Shown here in pieces: positions 9,530 through 17,072 of a stretch of DNA of 64,000 nt. The notes below the pieces were generated by a model. The model made no database searches. It worked only from the letters and a program-made list of their open reading frames with translations, and was not told the DNA's origin. Both the position numbers and the translations under genes were made by a program. Positions within the stretch are counted from its first letter, which is position 1, and each line of letters opens with the position of its first letter. This DNA comes from Ardenticatenaceae bacterium (lineage in GTDB: Bacteria > Chloroflexota > Anaerolineae > Promineifilales > Promineifilaceae): NCBI GenBank assembly GCA_020634565.1, contig JACKBN010000010.1, forward strand, positions 1-64,000. Reading direction: 5' to 3'.

Positions 9530-9901
9530 TTAAGACCGGCTACCCAAGAAGATGGAGATGCCGGCGAAGATGAGTCCCACGGGCCAGATCATGCTCCAAG
9601 TGATGGCTTCGAAGACGAAGGTGGACGCGACAAGAACGATGGCTATGCTGGCGATGATGGCGCCAGTGCTAGCTGATGTGAGACGGCCGTTTGCCTGATA
9701 ATCCATGTAAATGTTGCGAATAAACATGGCTACCGGGATAAACATGAAGAGTACCCACCAGTTGTCAAACTCGAAGCCGGTGATATTGCTCACGATAAGT
9801 CCGACACCGACGATGATAAAGATGATGGCCATCACGGTGCTGCTATTTCCCATGCTGCTATGTTTTTCATTTTCTTTTAGTTCGTCAAAATTGTTGCTCA
9901 T
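9530..9901 (-). CDS. Small LiaF-like membrane protein
   Basis: The protein has 123 residues from the ATG at 9901, which has GGAG eight bases upstream; an upstream ATG at 9982 lacks a site. The charged N-terminus (MSNNFDELKENEKHSS) is followed by four hydrophobic segments, at about 22-38, 48-62, 80-96 and 101-120. The pattern of short paired helices with WW and WSMIWP resembles the transmembrane domain found in LiaF-like proteins (DUF5668 type). It heads the gene run that continues with an ABC exporter and two LiaS/DesK-type kinases, so a role in controlling those kinases is plausible but inferred. Confidence 0.6.
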   Translation of the reverse strand: MSNNFDELKENEKHSSMGNSSTVMAIIFIIVGVGLIVSNITGFEFDNWWVLFMFIPVAMFIRNIYMDYQANGRLTSASTGAIIASIAIVLVASTFVFEAITWSMIWPVGLIFAGISIFLGSRS

Positions 9902-10069
9902 GATTCCGCTCCTTAATTTGTATGCGTTTGGTTTTGCGAATATGGCACCATCGTACAATTTGGACGCGGCAAAGTAACCCATCGAGCGATGGAAAACTTG
10001 ATTGCGTTTGGTGGATTGTGGAATCAGTGGAATGGATACGGCCGTATCAACCGATCGGTTGATTGGAAG

Positions 10070-10168
10070 GGAGGCGGTTATCAGTAAACAGTAATCAGTA
10101 ATCGGTAACGTTTCACACTGTTTACCGATTACCGATTACTGATTACCGAATACCGATCACCGATTACT
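10070..10168. repeat. Dispersed CGGTAATCGG-type repeat with inverted arms
   Basis: About 95 bp of alternating CAGTAATCAGTAATCGGTAA and TTACCGATTACCGATTACTG units form an imperfect hairpin downstream of rsgA (minus strand). It is the clearest member of the family also seen near 1430, 17014, 31240 and 46414. Confidence 0.75.
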
Positions 10169-10171
10169 GGG

Positions 10172-11122
10172 CTAGTAATTCTCTTCGTCGAGGGCTTCGT
10201 GTTCTTCGCGGAGGCGGAGGTAACTTTGGTAGCGGGCGGGATGAATACGGCCGTCTTTCACCGCCGCCAGCACGGCACAACCTGGCTCATGCCGGTGGCT
10301 GCAATCGCTAAAGCGGCACGCTTCCACCAGCGGGGCAATCTCGCGGAAGTAGGCGTCTACTTCGTACGGCTCCAGGTCAAACAGGGCTAGACCTCGAATA
10401 CCGGGCGTGTCGGCGACGTAGCCACCTTCATCCAGGGGAAATAGTTCGGCAAAGCGGGTGGTATGCATCCCCTTGCCCGTGGCTCCGCTGACGTGGCTTA
10501 CCTTCAGCCCCAGACCCGGCTGAATTTCGTTGAGCAGGCTCGATTTGCCCACGCCCGACGACCCGGCCAGCACGGAAATCTTGTTGTGCAGCAGCTCTTT
10601 CAGCTCAGCGACGCCTTCACCTGTTTTGGTGCTGGTGTGCAAAACCGGGTAGCCAATATCGGCATACATCTGGAATTGGGCCGCGACTTTGCCTTTTTTG
10701 TCCAGATCGATTTTGTTGAGGCAGATGATGGCAGGCAGTTCGTTCATTTCGGCCACGACGAGGAAGCGGTCTAGTTTGCGCAGGTTGGAGGTGGGATTTT
10801 TGACCGCAAAAACAAAAATCACCTGATCCAGGTTGGCAACCAGCACCTGTTCCTGATCGGCGGCCATTTTGCGGGTGGGCGCGGCCGTGGGGCGGCTGCG
10901 CGACAGCACCGACTTGCGCTTGGCTACCGCTTCCACCGTGCCGGTGCCGTCGGCATTGAGCGAAATAGTGACCCAATCCCCGGCGGCGACGATGGTGCTG
11001 GTTTGCCATTCTTGCTTGAGCCGCCCGGCAATTTGGGCCACGACGGGTTCGCGGCCCTCCACTTCCACGGTGTAAAAGCCGCTAATTGCTTTGATGACGC
11101 GTCCTTCCAATTTTTCTGCCAT
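10172..11122 (-). CDS. rsgA: Ribosome small-subunit-dependent GTPase A
   Basis: RsgA is a circularly permuted GTPase that checks late maturation of the 30S subunit. The protein has 316 residues from the ATG at 11122. An N-terminal OB fold covers about 1-65. The permuted motif order is visible: G4 NKIDL at about 137, G1 AGSSGVGKSS at about 188 and G3 DTPG at about 237. The C-terminal zinc site is in CRFSDCSHRHEPGC at about 270-283. A TATAAT hexamer lies only 7 nt upstream of the start codon, which suggests a leaderless transcript. Confidence 0.95.
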   Translation of the reverse strand: MAEKLEGRVIKAISGFYTVEVEGREPVVAQIAGRLKQEWQTSTIVAAGDWVTISLNADGTGTVEAVAKRKSVLSRSRPTAAPTRKMAADQEQVLVANLDQVIFVFAVKNPTSNLRKLDRFLVVAEMNELPAIICLNKIDLDKKGKVAAQFQMYADIGYPVLHTSTKTGEGVAELKELLHNKISVLAGSSGVGKSSLLNEIQPGLGLKVSHVSGATGKGMHTTRFAELFPLDEGGYVADTPGIRGLALFDLEPYEVDAYFREIAPLVEACRFSDCSHRHEPGCAVLAAVKDGRIHPARYQSYLRLREEHEALDEENY

Positions 11123-11129
11123 AAATGGA

Positions 11130-11135
11130 ATTATA
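11130..11135 (-). promoter_or_regulatory. Minus-10 box close to the rsgA start (leaderless candidate)
   Basis: A perfect TATAAT on the minus strand is separated from the rsgA ATG by 7 nt. Transcription starting 6-8 nt downstream of the box would begin at or next to the ATG. No good -35 is evident. Confidence 0.5.
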
Positions 11136-11177
11136 GCGCAGGGTGGAAAACGGCCGTAATCAATTAAGAACCTATCC

Positions 11178-11256
11178 GAAAAAGCCACAGAGGAAAAAGA
11201 GAAATCTGAGAAAAGGACCTTTATCTCTGAGCTCTCTGTGAACTCTGTGGCAAATA
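11178..11256. repeat. Degenerate CCACAGA hairpin between redox operon and rsgA
   Basis: Outer arms CCACAGAGGA and CTCTGTGG, with inner arms GAGAAATCTGAGA and TCTCTGAGCTCTC, form an imperfect hairpin in the gap downstream of the selenoprotein candidate. It resembles a diverged relative of the elements at 3616 and 8484. Confidence 0.5.
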
Positions 11257-11268
11257 TTCGGACAGGTA

Positions 11269-11865
11269 CTAGGGCAAATAAGTGGTTACCGTGTAGCCAA
11301 ATCGATTCAGGAAGTGACCCGTGCCCGCTACCAAATCTGCCTCGGGAATGTCAAAATCAAACGCATCCGCCAGCCGGTCGATGATGCTAAACAGAAAGCA
11401 AACGTAAGCTGCATCAAAAATGGCTTCATCGCTGAGGCCAACGGCGTGCAGCTGGGCAATGTCACTACTTTCCAGTTGATCCGGCGTAAGCGTTAATTTT
11501 TCCAGGTAGCCAAGGGCTGCCCGCAGCTTGTCGTCGATGGGCGCTGTCCGCCAATCTTTCAAGACAGCTTCCACAACCTCTTCTTCTAAGCCGAGCACCG
11601 CAACTGCGGTGTGATCGCCCGTTCAATACACACATTGGTTCAGCTTGGACACAAATGCCGCAAACAGCTCCAACTCTCCATCGCTCCAGACGTTTGATTG
11701 GCGCATGCCTTCTTGCAGGCAGCGCGCATAATGGTTGCCAAACCAACGTTTTTTATAGGTCAATATTCTAATTGGCCCCGGAATGTGCCCCATGGAAAGC
11801 TTGATCAGGGGCATGTACAGTTTTTGTATGGCGGAGTAGCCATTTTCGAGGATAGCCAGTCTCAT
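11269..11865 (-). CDS. AhpD/carboxymuconolactone decarboxylase-like redox protein with in-frame TGA (candidate selenoprotein)
   Basis: Read through one TGA at 11623-11625, this gene encodes 198 residues. The TGA is residue 81 in NQCVY-TGA-TGDHTAV, precisely the second position of the CxxC-xxx-H redox motif of AhpD-like proteins (usual form CxYCxxxH). The frame continues for 117 more codons with family-like sequence: a helix with KLTLTPDQL, then GLSDEAIFDAAYVCFLFSIIDRLADAF. A hairpin with a G in its apical loop starts just after the TGA, as expected for a bacterial SECIS. The ATG at 11865 overlaps the TGA stop of the upstream gene (ATGA). The best reading is selenocysteine at the redox site; a nonsense-mutated pseudogene is the alternative. 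Confidence 0.75.
11592..11617 (-). promoter_or_regulatory. SECIS-like hairpin after the in-frame TGA
   Basis: On the minus strand the six-base stem CACCGC/GCGGTG closes the tetraloop AGTT, and below a small internal loop CGA pairs with TCG. The apical loop begins 17 nt after the TGA and has G at its second position. Both features fit the usual model of a bacterial selenocysteine insertion element, which is read by SelB. Confidence 0.6.
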
Positions 11866-12203
11866 GAAGCCTCTCCATTTAGCAGTGCCATTGTTTTTTC
11901 CAGGCGAGCCAGAGCGCTTCCCAGGGAGGCGCACACAGTTAGCTCAAAAAGTTCGTTTTCATCGTAGCCAGCCTCTTTTAAACGGGTCACGTCTTTATCC
12001 GTGATTTTGTAGGCGTAACGATTCACTTTTTCCAGATACGGCCGTAATGGTTCTGGCAGTTGGTTCGGGGTTTGCTCGGAGCCAGCACAAGCAGCCGAAA
12101 ATGCGACAACATCCTGCCGCAGCTGCGGGCTGCACTGCGCGGGGTTACCCAGCACGGCGTCAACCAACTTTTTTACCTTTGGCGGGTAAAGAGGGGTTTT
12201 CAT
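11862..12203 (-). CDS. Small protein coupled to the AhpD-like gene
   Basis: The protein has 113 residues and is probably cytoplasmic. The N-terminal half is charged. The C-terminal half (DVTRLKEAGYDENELFELTV, then a small-residue helix SLGSALARL) resembles a helix pair seen in carboxymuconolactone decarboxylase-like proteins. It has two Cys (about residues 24 and 39) but no CxxC. The start at 12203 has CAGGAGAATATCG upstream. Its stop overlaps the start of the next gene, so the two products are probably made together and may act as partners. The biochemical role is unknown. Confidence 0.7.
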   Translation of the reverse strand: MKTPLYPPKVKKLVDAVLGNPAQCSPQLRQDVVAFSAACAGSEQTPNQLPEPLRPYLEKVNRYAYKITDKDVTRLKEAGYDENELFELTVCASLGSALARLEKTMALLNGEAS

Positions 12204-12420
12204 CGATATTCTCCTGAAAATTAGACAAGGACAGAGGATAAAATAGCTACCAATACAACAGGCAACGGTGGGTTCGGCGTAGAGAGGTATAGATGATTGC
12301 CTACTTCAAAATGAGTAATGAGCGGATGTTACACGCTCACTCTCGATGAGGCAAAATTATGCTTGTGTTTGACTTGCAAAGAGAACGGCCACTCCCCCCC
12401 TGCTTGCCGTCCGAACACGC

Positions 12421-13224
12421 CTACGGTGGCAGATAGCTGTTGAGGTAATGGATCAACTGTACCGAATTGAGCGCGGCTTTGCTATATTGACAGGTTCCGC
12501 CGTTGGCCGTGCCGGTGCGAACGCCCTTGAGCCAGGTGTTGCCGATGTGCTGCCCCTGCCAAAAGATGCCCCCACCGGAAGCGCCAAGCTGCGGTTGGCT
12601 AGCCAATTCCATACAGGGCGGCTCGTGTTGGGGGTAAACGGCCGTTACCCGAGGCCATTCCACCCAAGTGGTTTGACCATCCCAATTGATTTGGGCAACT
12701 TCGGCGTCTGGCTCTAGCAGAACGGCCGTACCCACTTGAACTTGTTCAACTTTCAATCCCATCGTGCCAAAAGGTAAATCTATCTTTTGACCAACGTAAG
12801 CCAGCAGCAGCGTTTGCGGCTCGCGCAAAGCAATCTGAAAATCGGTGAGGGGCAAAATATTGACGAGGTCACCCGCCGCATTAAAGACCAGAAGTCGGGT
12901 ATAAATATCTGGGTCAATGCCCGTTTCGGACAGCGAGAAGGGGATGGTGTGGTGATTGTGGGTAATGAGGTAACGGCCGTTTACCACCGTGCCGTGCCCT
13001 TCCGATTTCAGAATGGTGTAGCCGTGCTCCCCATCATTAACCAGCCAGGTTTCCACCGCGACGCGCACGGTGGCGTCTAATATTTGCTGTTCAGCCGACT
13101 GGCGGCTGTCAATTGTGGTTGGTGTGGGGGAGCGGGCTGCTGGTTGGGGGAACTGTGAACAGGCGATGATGGCCCACAGCCACAAACCTGCCCAAACAGA
13201 GGCAAACCATTTGTTCCCCACCAT
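12421..13224 (-). CDS. Secreted or lipid-anchored trypsin-like protein
   Basis: The protein has 267 residues from the ATG at 13224 (GGGAGG upstream). The N-terminus is a signal sequence ending in a lipobox-like WAIIACSQ, so it may be anchored by Cys at about 21. A Ser/Thr/Pro linker follows. The body shows a chymotrypsin-like layout: GHGTVVNGRYLITHNHH at about 84-100 with a candidate catalytic His, and GASGGGIFWQGQHIG at about 218-232 with the Ser in GxSGG. A clear Asp cannot be assigned by eye. It is probably a serine protease, or an inactive relative. Confidence 0.7.
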   Translation of the reverse strand: MVGNKWFASVWAGLWLWAIIACSQFPQPAARSPTPTTIDSRQSAEQQILDATVRVAVETWLVNDGEHGYTILKSEGHGTVVNGRYLITHNHHTIPFSLSETGIDPDIYTRLLVFNAAGDLVNILPLTDFQIALREPQTLLLAYVGQKIDLPFGTMGLKVEQVQVGTAVLLEPDAEVAQINWDGQTTWVEWPRVTAVYPQHEPPCMELASQPQLGASGGGIFWQGQHIGNTWLKGVRTGTANGGTCQYSKAALNSVQLIHYLNSYLPP

Positions 13225-13345
13225 ACGCCTCCCGAATCCTAAAGATGAAACGGGACAACGAAGTAAGCAATGAAGATGATTCTTCCTGCCTATACCATAA
13301 ATCTTTAGGGCAGCGGAGGCAATTGACAAACATCATAATCGGGGG

Positions 13346-14212
13346 CTATAACGTGATCAAAACCAGGGCGACCAGCGCCACGGCCACGCCCAGCCATTGT
13401 CTTGGCCCCAGCGTTTCCTTGAGGATGAGCCGGGCCAGCAGCACCGTTGACGCCGGGTAAAGCGAGGCCAAAACGGCCGCAATATCCAACCGTCCAGATT
13501 GCGTAGCCAAGGCAAAAAAGTAGTTGCCGCCGCTGTCCAGAATGCCAGACAGGGCGATGATGGGCAGCACGCGGCGCGCGGGCCATTCCCAGCGGGCGTG
13601 ATGCCATTGGCGGCTCAACAAAAAGATGAGCAGCAGCGGCACAGAGGCGGTGCGGGCCGCCGTGAGCGGCCAAAAAATGCCCGTATTGATCTGATCGATG
13701 AAGACAAAAAAGAGGGCGAAACCGAGCCCAGCCAGCAGCGCCAATCCCAACTCGTCGCGCCGGATGCCATCTGCTTTGCTCCCGCCAGAGAGCAGCCAAA
13801 CGGCCGTTACCGCCAGCGCAAAGCCCACCAGCACCAAAATTGGCGGGATACCCTCGGTGACAATGCCCACAATTACGGGAATAGAAGCAGAGAGAACTGC
13901 CGTCATTGGGGCCACGACCCCCATGCGCCCACGCGCCAGGCCTGTGTACAGGGCCAAAATGCCAATCACGCCCGCCAAGCCAGCCAGCGCGCCAAACAGC
14001 AAATCGCGGGCGGGCGACAACGTGCCTTCCAGCAGGAGGGCCAGCGTCAGCAAGCAAACCAATCCCACGACCTGCGACAGCAGCACTACCGTGTACACAT
14101 TACCTCGCTTGGCTGCAAAGCCACCGCTAAAATCGCCCGCGCCCCAAACGGCCGCAGACGCCAGCCCATAGGCCACCGCCAGTAGTTCGGGATTGTTCAA
14201 AAATATCTGCAA
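13346..14212 (-). CDS. EamA/DMT family transporter
   Basis: About ten hydrophobic helices in two EamA halves give the drug/metabolite transporter fold. The body begins LLAVAYGLASAAVWGAGDF and the second half ends with SLYPASTVLLARLILKE and GVAVALVALVLI. I place the start at a TTG (14212) with GAAGGA upstream. The frame is open to 14272, but that stretch encodes a charged sequence inside an inverted repeat and is unlikely to be translated. Substrate unknown. Confidence 0.85.
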   Translation of the reverse strand: MQIFLNNPELLAVAYGLASAAVWGAGDFSGGFAAKRGNVYTVVLLSQVVGLVCLLTLALLLEGTLSPARDLLFGALAGLAGVIGILALYTGLARGRMGVVAPMTAVLSASIPVIVGIVTEGIPPILVLVGFALAVTAVWLLSGGSKADGIRRDELGLALLAGLGFALFFVFIDQINTGIFWPLTAARTASVPLLLIFLLSRQWHHARWEWPARRVLPIIALSGILDSGGNYFFALATQSGRLDIAAVLASLYPASTVLLARLILKETLGPRQWLGVAVALVALVLITL

Positions 14213-14230
14213 CTTATGGGTCCTTCGCCT

Positions 14231-14287
14231 ATTTTCCCGGAAATTGATCTCAATTGTGGCCCGATTCGCCACAATTTCCGGGAAAAT
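14231..14287. repeat. TTTCCCGGAAA inverted repeat, copy 1
   Basis: A perfect 16-bp inverted repeat, ATTTTCCCGGAAATTG at 14231-14246 and its complement at 14272-14287, has an inner 8-bp hairpin ATTGTGGC/GCCACAAT. It lies just upstream of the DMT transporter gene. Related elements occur at 24236-24287 and 45249-45306. Confidence 0.85.
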
Positions 14288-14292
14288 CGAGA

Positions 14293-15774
14293 TTAGCTTT
14301 CTCTGGCCAAAAGCATCAGGGTGATGTCATCAAACTGGGGAGCATCGCCAACGAAGTCGAGAACGGCCGTTACCACCTTACCCTCAATAATATCCACCGA
14401 CCGTCCCAAATTGGCCGCCGTCACGGCCTGTAAACGCGCCTCACCGAAGAAATTTTCCTCTTCGTCTTCCGCCTCCGTCACGCCATCGGTGTACATCACC
14501 AGCAGGTCGCCTGGCTCCATCTGGATGGTGTTCTGGGCCCAGGCAGGTTCATCCAGCACGCCAATGGGGATGGCTGTGCGGGTGAGCGGCTGCATGCCGC
14601 CGCCGTTGGCCGAATACAAAAATGGCGGATTGTGTCCGGCGTTGCAGTAGGTCAAAGCGCCGCTGGCGGGGTCCAAAATGGCGTAGAAAACGGTCACAAA
14701 CAGATCGCTGCTTGTTTCTGACAGAACGCGCTGGTTAGCGGCGCACAGCACCCGCTCTGGCGCACTGTCAAAATCAGGGGCAAAGGTGCGGATGAGTGTG
14801 CGGCTCAGCGCCATGTACAGCGCCGATCCCATGCCTTTGTCGGCCACATCGGCAATGACCAGGCCAATACGGCCGTTGGCCAACGGAATAAAATCGTAAA
14901 AATCGCCAGACATCTCGCGCGCTGGTTCCAGCGTCACCGCAATTTGCCAACCGTCGATCTCTGGCACCTCTGGCGGTAAAAACGTCGCCTGCACCCGCTT
15001 GGCGATGGCCAGCTCTTTGGACACTTTCTCGTATTCGGCCACCATCGCTTTTACTTCCGCCTGGTACGCCTGCTCGTAAATTTCCTTCTCGTATGCCTCG
15101 GCTTGCAGCGCCAGAGCCGCATCCAACTGCTGAATGTGCAGCAAGTTCGCCCCGATTTGTGCTGCGAGGGAACGGCCGTTTCTGGCCCAGGCACGCACCG
15201 GCAAACCACCAGGCCGCAGCAGGTAAATGCCCCCAATATTTTCGGCGCTCTCTCCCTGAATCGGCACAACTAACGCCTCGCTGCCAAAACCGAGCGCTGC
15301 TGCTTCTGGCAAACCGGGCACGATTTTGGCGGCTTCCAACTCGGTCAGCAGGTCATCCCACCGCTCATTGGCCAGCGGAATCCAGCCTTCGCCCTGGGCA
15401 AAGAGCACCGTGTCTGGCAGTAAGCGAATTTCGACCCAGCCATTGGGGAAAAGTTGAGGCATGTGGCGGCTCAGCAGCCCAGGGAGATCGCCATTTTCTA
15501 ACGGTTCGCGCAGCAACTCCAGCGCCAATTGCTCCAATTGCTTGCGTTCGGCCGCTTGCTGTTGGGCTTGCAGCGACCGTTTGTGCAGCAGACGCACCAA
15601 CCACAGCGCCCCTGCCCAGCCCAGCAGCGCCAAAATCAGCAGCAGCCACCAGATAACCGTGCGCTGGTTGCTCCCCACCACAAACCAGATGAGGGCAACG
15701 GCCGTTGGTAGCAGCAGCACGCCAAACAGCAGCATCGTTCGTCTTGGACCACGAGTTAACCAGTTTTCTAACAC
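14293..15774 (-). CDS. SpoIIE/PP2C-type protein serine phosphatase with membrane anchor
   Basis: About 493 residues. There are two hydrophobic helices near the N-terminus (LLFGVLLLPTAVALIWFVV and WWLLLILALLGWAGALWLV), then a GAF-like region, a coiled coil and a C-terminal SpoIIE/RsbU phosphatase domain. Metal-binding landmarks are REMSGDFYDFI, LVIADVADKGMGSALYMAL, YCNAGHNPPFLY and VMYTDGVTEAEDEEENFFG. Such proteins dephosphorylate anti-anti-sigma factors. No anti-sigma or STAS gene is nearby, so the partner is unknown. The start is uncertain: GTG at 15774 is used here, and an ATG at 15735 is possible. Confidence 0.85.
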   Translation of the reverse strand: MLENWLTRGPRRTMLLFGVLLLPTAVALIWFVVGSNQRTVIWWLLLILALLGWAGALWLVRLLHKRSLQAQQQAAERKQLEQLALELLREPLENGDLPGLLSRHMPQLFPNGWVEIRLLPDTVLFAQGEGWIPLANERWDDLLTELEAAKIVPGLPEAAALGFGSEALVVPIQGESAENIGGIYLLRPGGLPVRAWARNGRSLAAQIGANLLHIQQLDAALALQAEAYEKEIYEQAYQAEVKAMVAEYEKVSKELAIAKRVQATFLPPEVPEIDGWQIAVTLEPAREMSGDFYDFIPLANGRIGLVIADVADKGMGSALYMALSRTLIRTFAPDFDSAPERVLCAANQRVLSETSSDLFVTVFYAILDPASGALTYCNAGHNPPFLYSANGGGMQPLTRTAIPIGVLDEPAWAQNTIQMEPGDLLVMYTDGVTEAEDEEENFFGEARLQAVTAANLGRSVDIIEGKVVTAVLDFVGDAPQFDDITLMLLARES

Positions 15775-15875
15775 ATTAGAATGATAAATGAGTTTTGGGG
15801 AAGGGCAACGGCCGTTTCTGCCATAAAAATTCACGCGCTCCAAAATATTGACGCACACTCCGTGTAAGCCCAAAG

Positions 15876-15905
15876 TTGGCAGATTCTGCGATTTCTTATC
15901 ACTAG
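15876..15905 (+). repeat. Imperfect direct repeat at left edge of AT-rich island
   Basis: TGGCAGATTCTGCGATTTCT and the bases after it match TGGCAGATTCCACGATTCTC at about 16975-17003 at roughly 24 of 30 positions. The two copies bracket the AT-rich island and its single gene, so they may mark an insertion. Confidence 0.4.
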
Positions 15906-16150
15906 CTTGTTAGTTCTCCTACTTGCTGATAATAGATTTTTCTCAGGCTTGGCCGTCAACGTGGGCAGCGCACCAAATTGCCTAATTGTTCGGCTCTAGT
16001 CTCAGAAGGAAAATTCTCTAACACATCAGATTAACGAAGCAGTAACGGTTGTCTAACTTTAACCTATGTTAGAATTTTGAAACTAAAATGTTCAAGTAAG
16101 CTGAATGCGGATTCTTGCAGTCGATTATGATGATCCTAGGTAAGTGAAAA

Positions 16151-16822
16151 ATGTATAAGAATATAGAGTTTCTAAAGGAAGTAGTCGATGATATACGATA
16201 CTTGCAGCGGGAGTGGGGTCAAGAAATAACTAACCATGCACTACGGCGAGGCAGCACAGATCTTCGCAGGCTACTAGTACAAGATTGGTTACAAAGAGCA
16301 TGGAAAGCTGCAAATTTTGATAAGCAGCCAAAAATCATGTCATTTTCGTTGACTGAAACTTTTGCGGAAATTCCAAAAGAAAAATTTATCTTTGCTATGG
16401 CTGGTGGTGCCATGTATAAAGGCTATTCTATAGCAAATGTGTTTTTCCCCAATCAAGCGGAGTGGAATGAATCAGAACTTAGCAACTTTGATTCAATTGG
16501 ATTGCCGCAAAGGGAATTGCCCTTGCTTGAGTTCATCAAAGCTCCATGCATTTTAGTGGAAGGAAAATTGGTATCGCGACGTATGCTGATAAATTATGTG
16601 GCAAATACACTCGGAGCCGCTCACTACGATTCTGAGCATAGAAAAGTCCCAAAAAAGTATAAACAAATTTATTCAATGCTAGATCATGCTACTGAAAAAT
16701 TTATGTACGAGGATAAAAGTCTCATCTACTTTGAGCTTATGTCTATCGGTCAAGCAGTCGCCAAATCAGAGGATATTGCAATGTTTTGCGAGAGAGTAGA
16801 AAATTTTGTGGGAGATTCCTAA
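16151..16822 (+). CDS. Unknown protein in an AT-rich island
   Basis: The protein has 223 residues and I do not recognise it. It is charged, with no signal or membrane helix: a helical N-terminus (KEVVDDIRYLQREWG), a middle section with FAMAGGAMYKGYS at about 78-90, a KAPCILVEGKLVSRRMLINYVANTLG stretch (about 134-160) and a helical C-terminus. Codon use is clearly AT-rich against all neighbours, and neither the gene nor its flanks contain the ACGGCCGT octamer. It is flanked by imperfect direct repeats and lies between convergent or unrelated genes. I infer recent transfer; no function can be given. Confidence 0.65.
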   Translation: MYKNIEFLKEVVDDIRYLQREWGQEITNHALRRGSTDLRRLLVQDWLQRAWKAANFDKQPKIMSFSLTETFAEIPKEKFIFAMAGGAMYKGYSIANVFFPNQAEWNESELSNFDSIGLPQRELPLLEFIKAPCILVEGKLVSRRMLINYVANTLGAAHYDSEHRKVPKKYKQIYSMLDHATEKFMYEDKSLIYFELMSIGQAVAKSEDIAMFCERVENFVGDS

Positions 16823-16969
16823 ATATCTTTAATTATCTATCTAGGGGACAGCTTAATAATAAGTTGTTTGGCTAAGTGTCAGTATACAACTGGTGAAATA
16901 GAAAGCGTTCCATACACTCTAAAGTTACACATAGTAGATTGTTTGTTGTTTGTTAGGAAACCAATAAAA

Positions 16970-17014
16970 AAAGCTGGCAGATTCCACGATTCTCATCGCT
17001 AACCCGCCAGCTTT
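16970..17014 (-). terminator. Terminator downstream of etfA
   Basis: On the minus strand AAAGCTGGC pairs with GCCAGCTTT across a long loop and is followed by TTTTATTGG. It lies 55 bp after the etfA stop, and the right-hand imperfect island repeat is embedded in its loop. Confidence 0.6.
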
Positions 17015-17072
17015 ACCAATTACTAATTACCGATTACCGCTTACTGATAACCGATTACCGCTTACTGCCTAC
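17014..17072. repeat. Dispersed CGGTAATCGG-type repeat downstream of etfA
   Basis: Tandem units such as AATTACCGATTACCGCTTACTG run up to the etfA stop codon (read in parts). It belongs to the family best seen at 10070-10168. Confidence 0.6.

Noticed and set aside
13305..14057. 250-codon minus-strand frame over the DMT transporter
   Set aside because: It is another frame of the same strand as the real transporter; its protein is Trp/Arg/His-rich with no domain.
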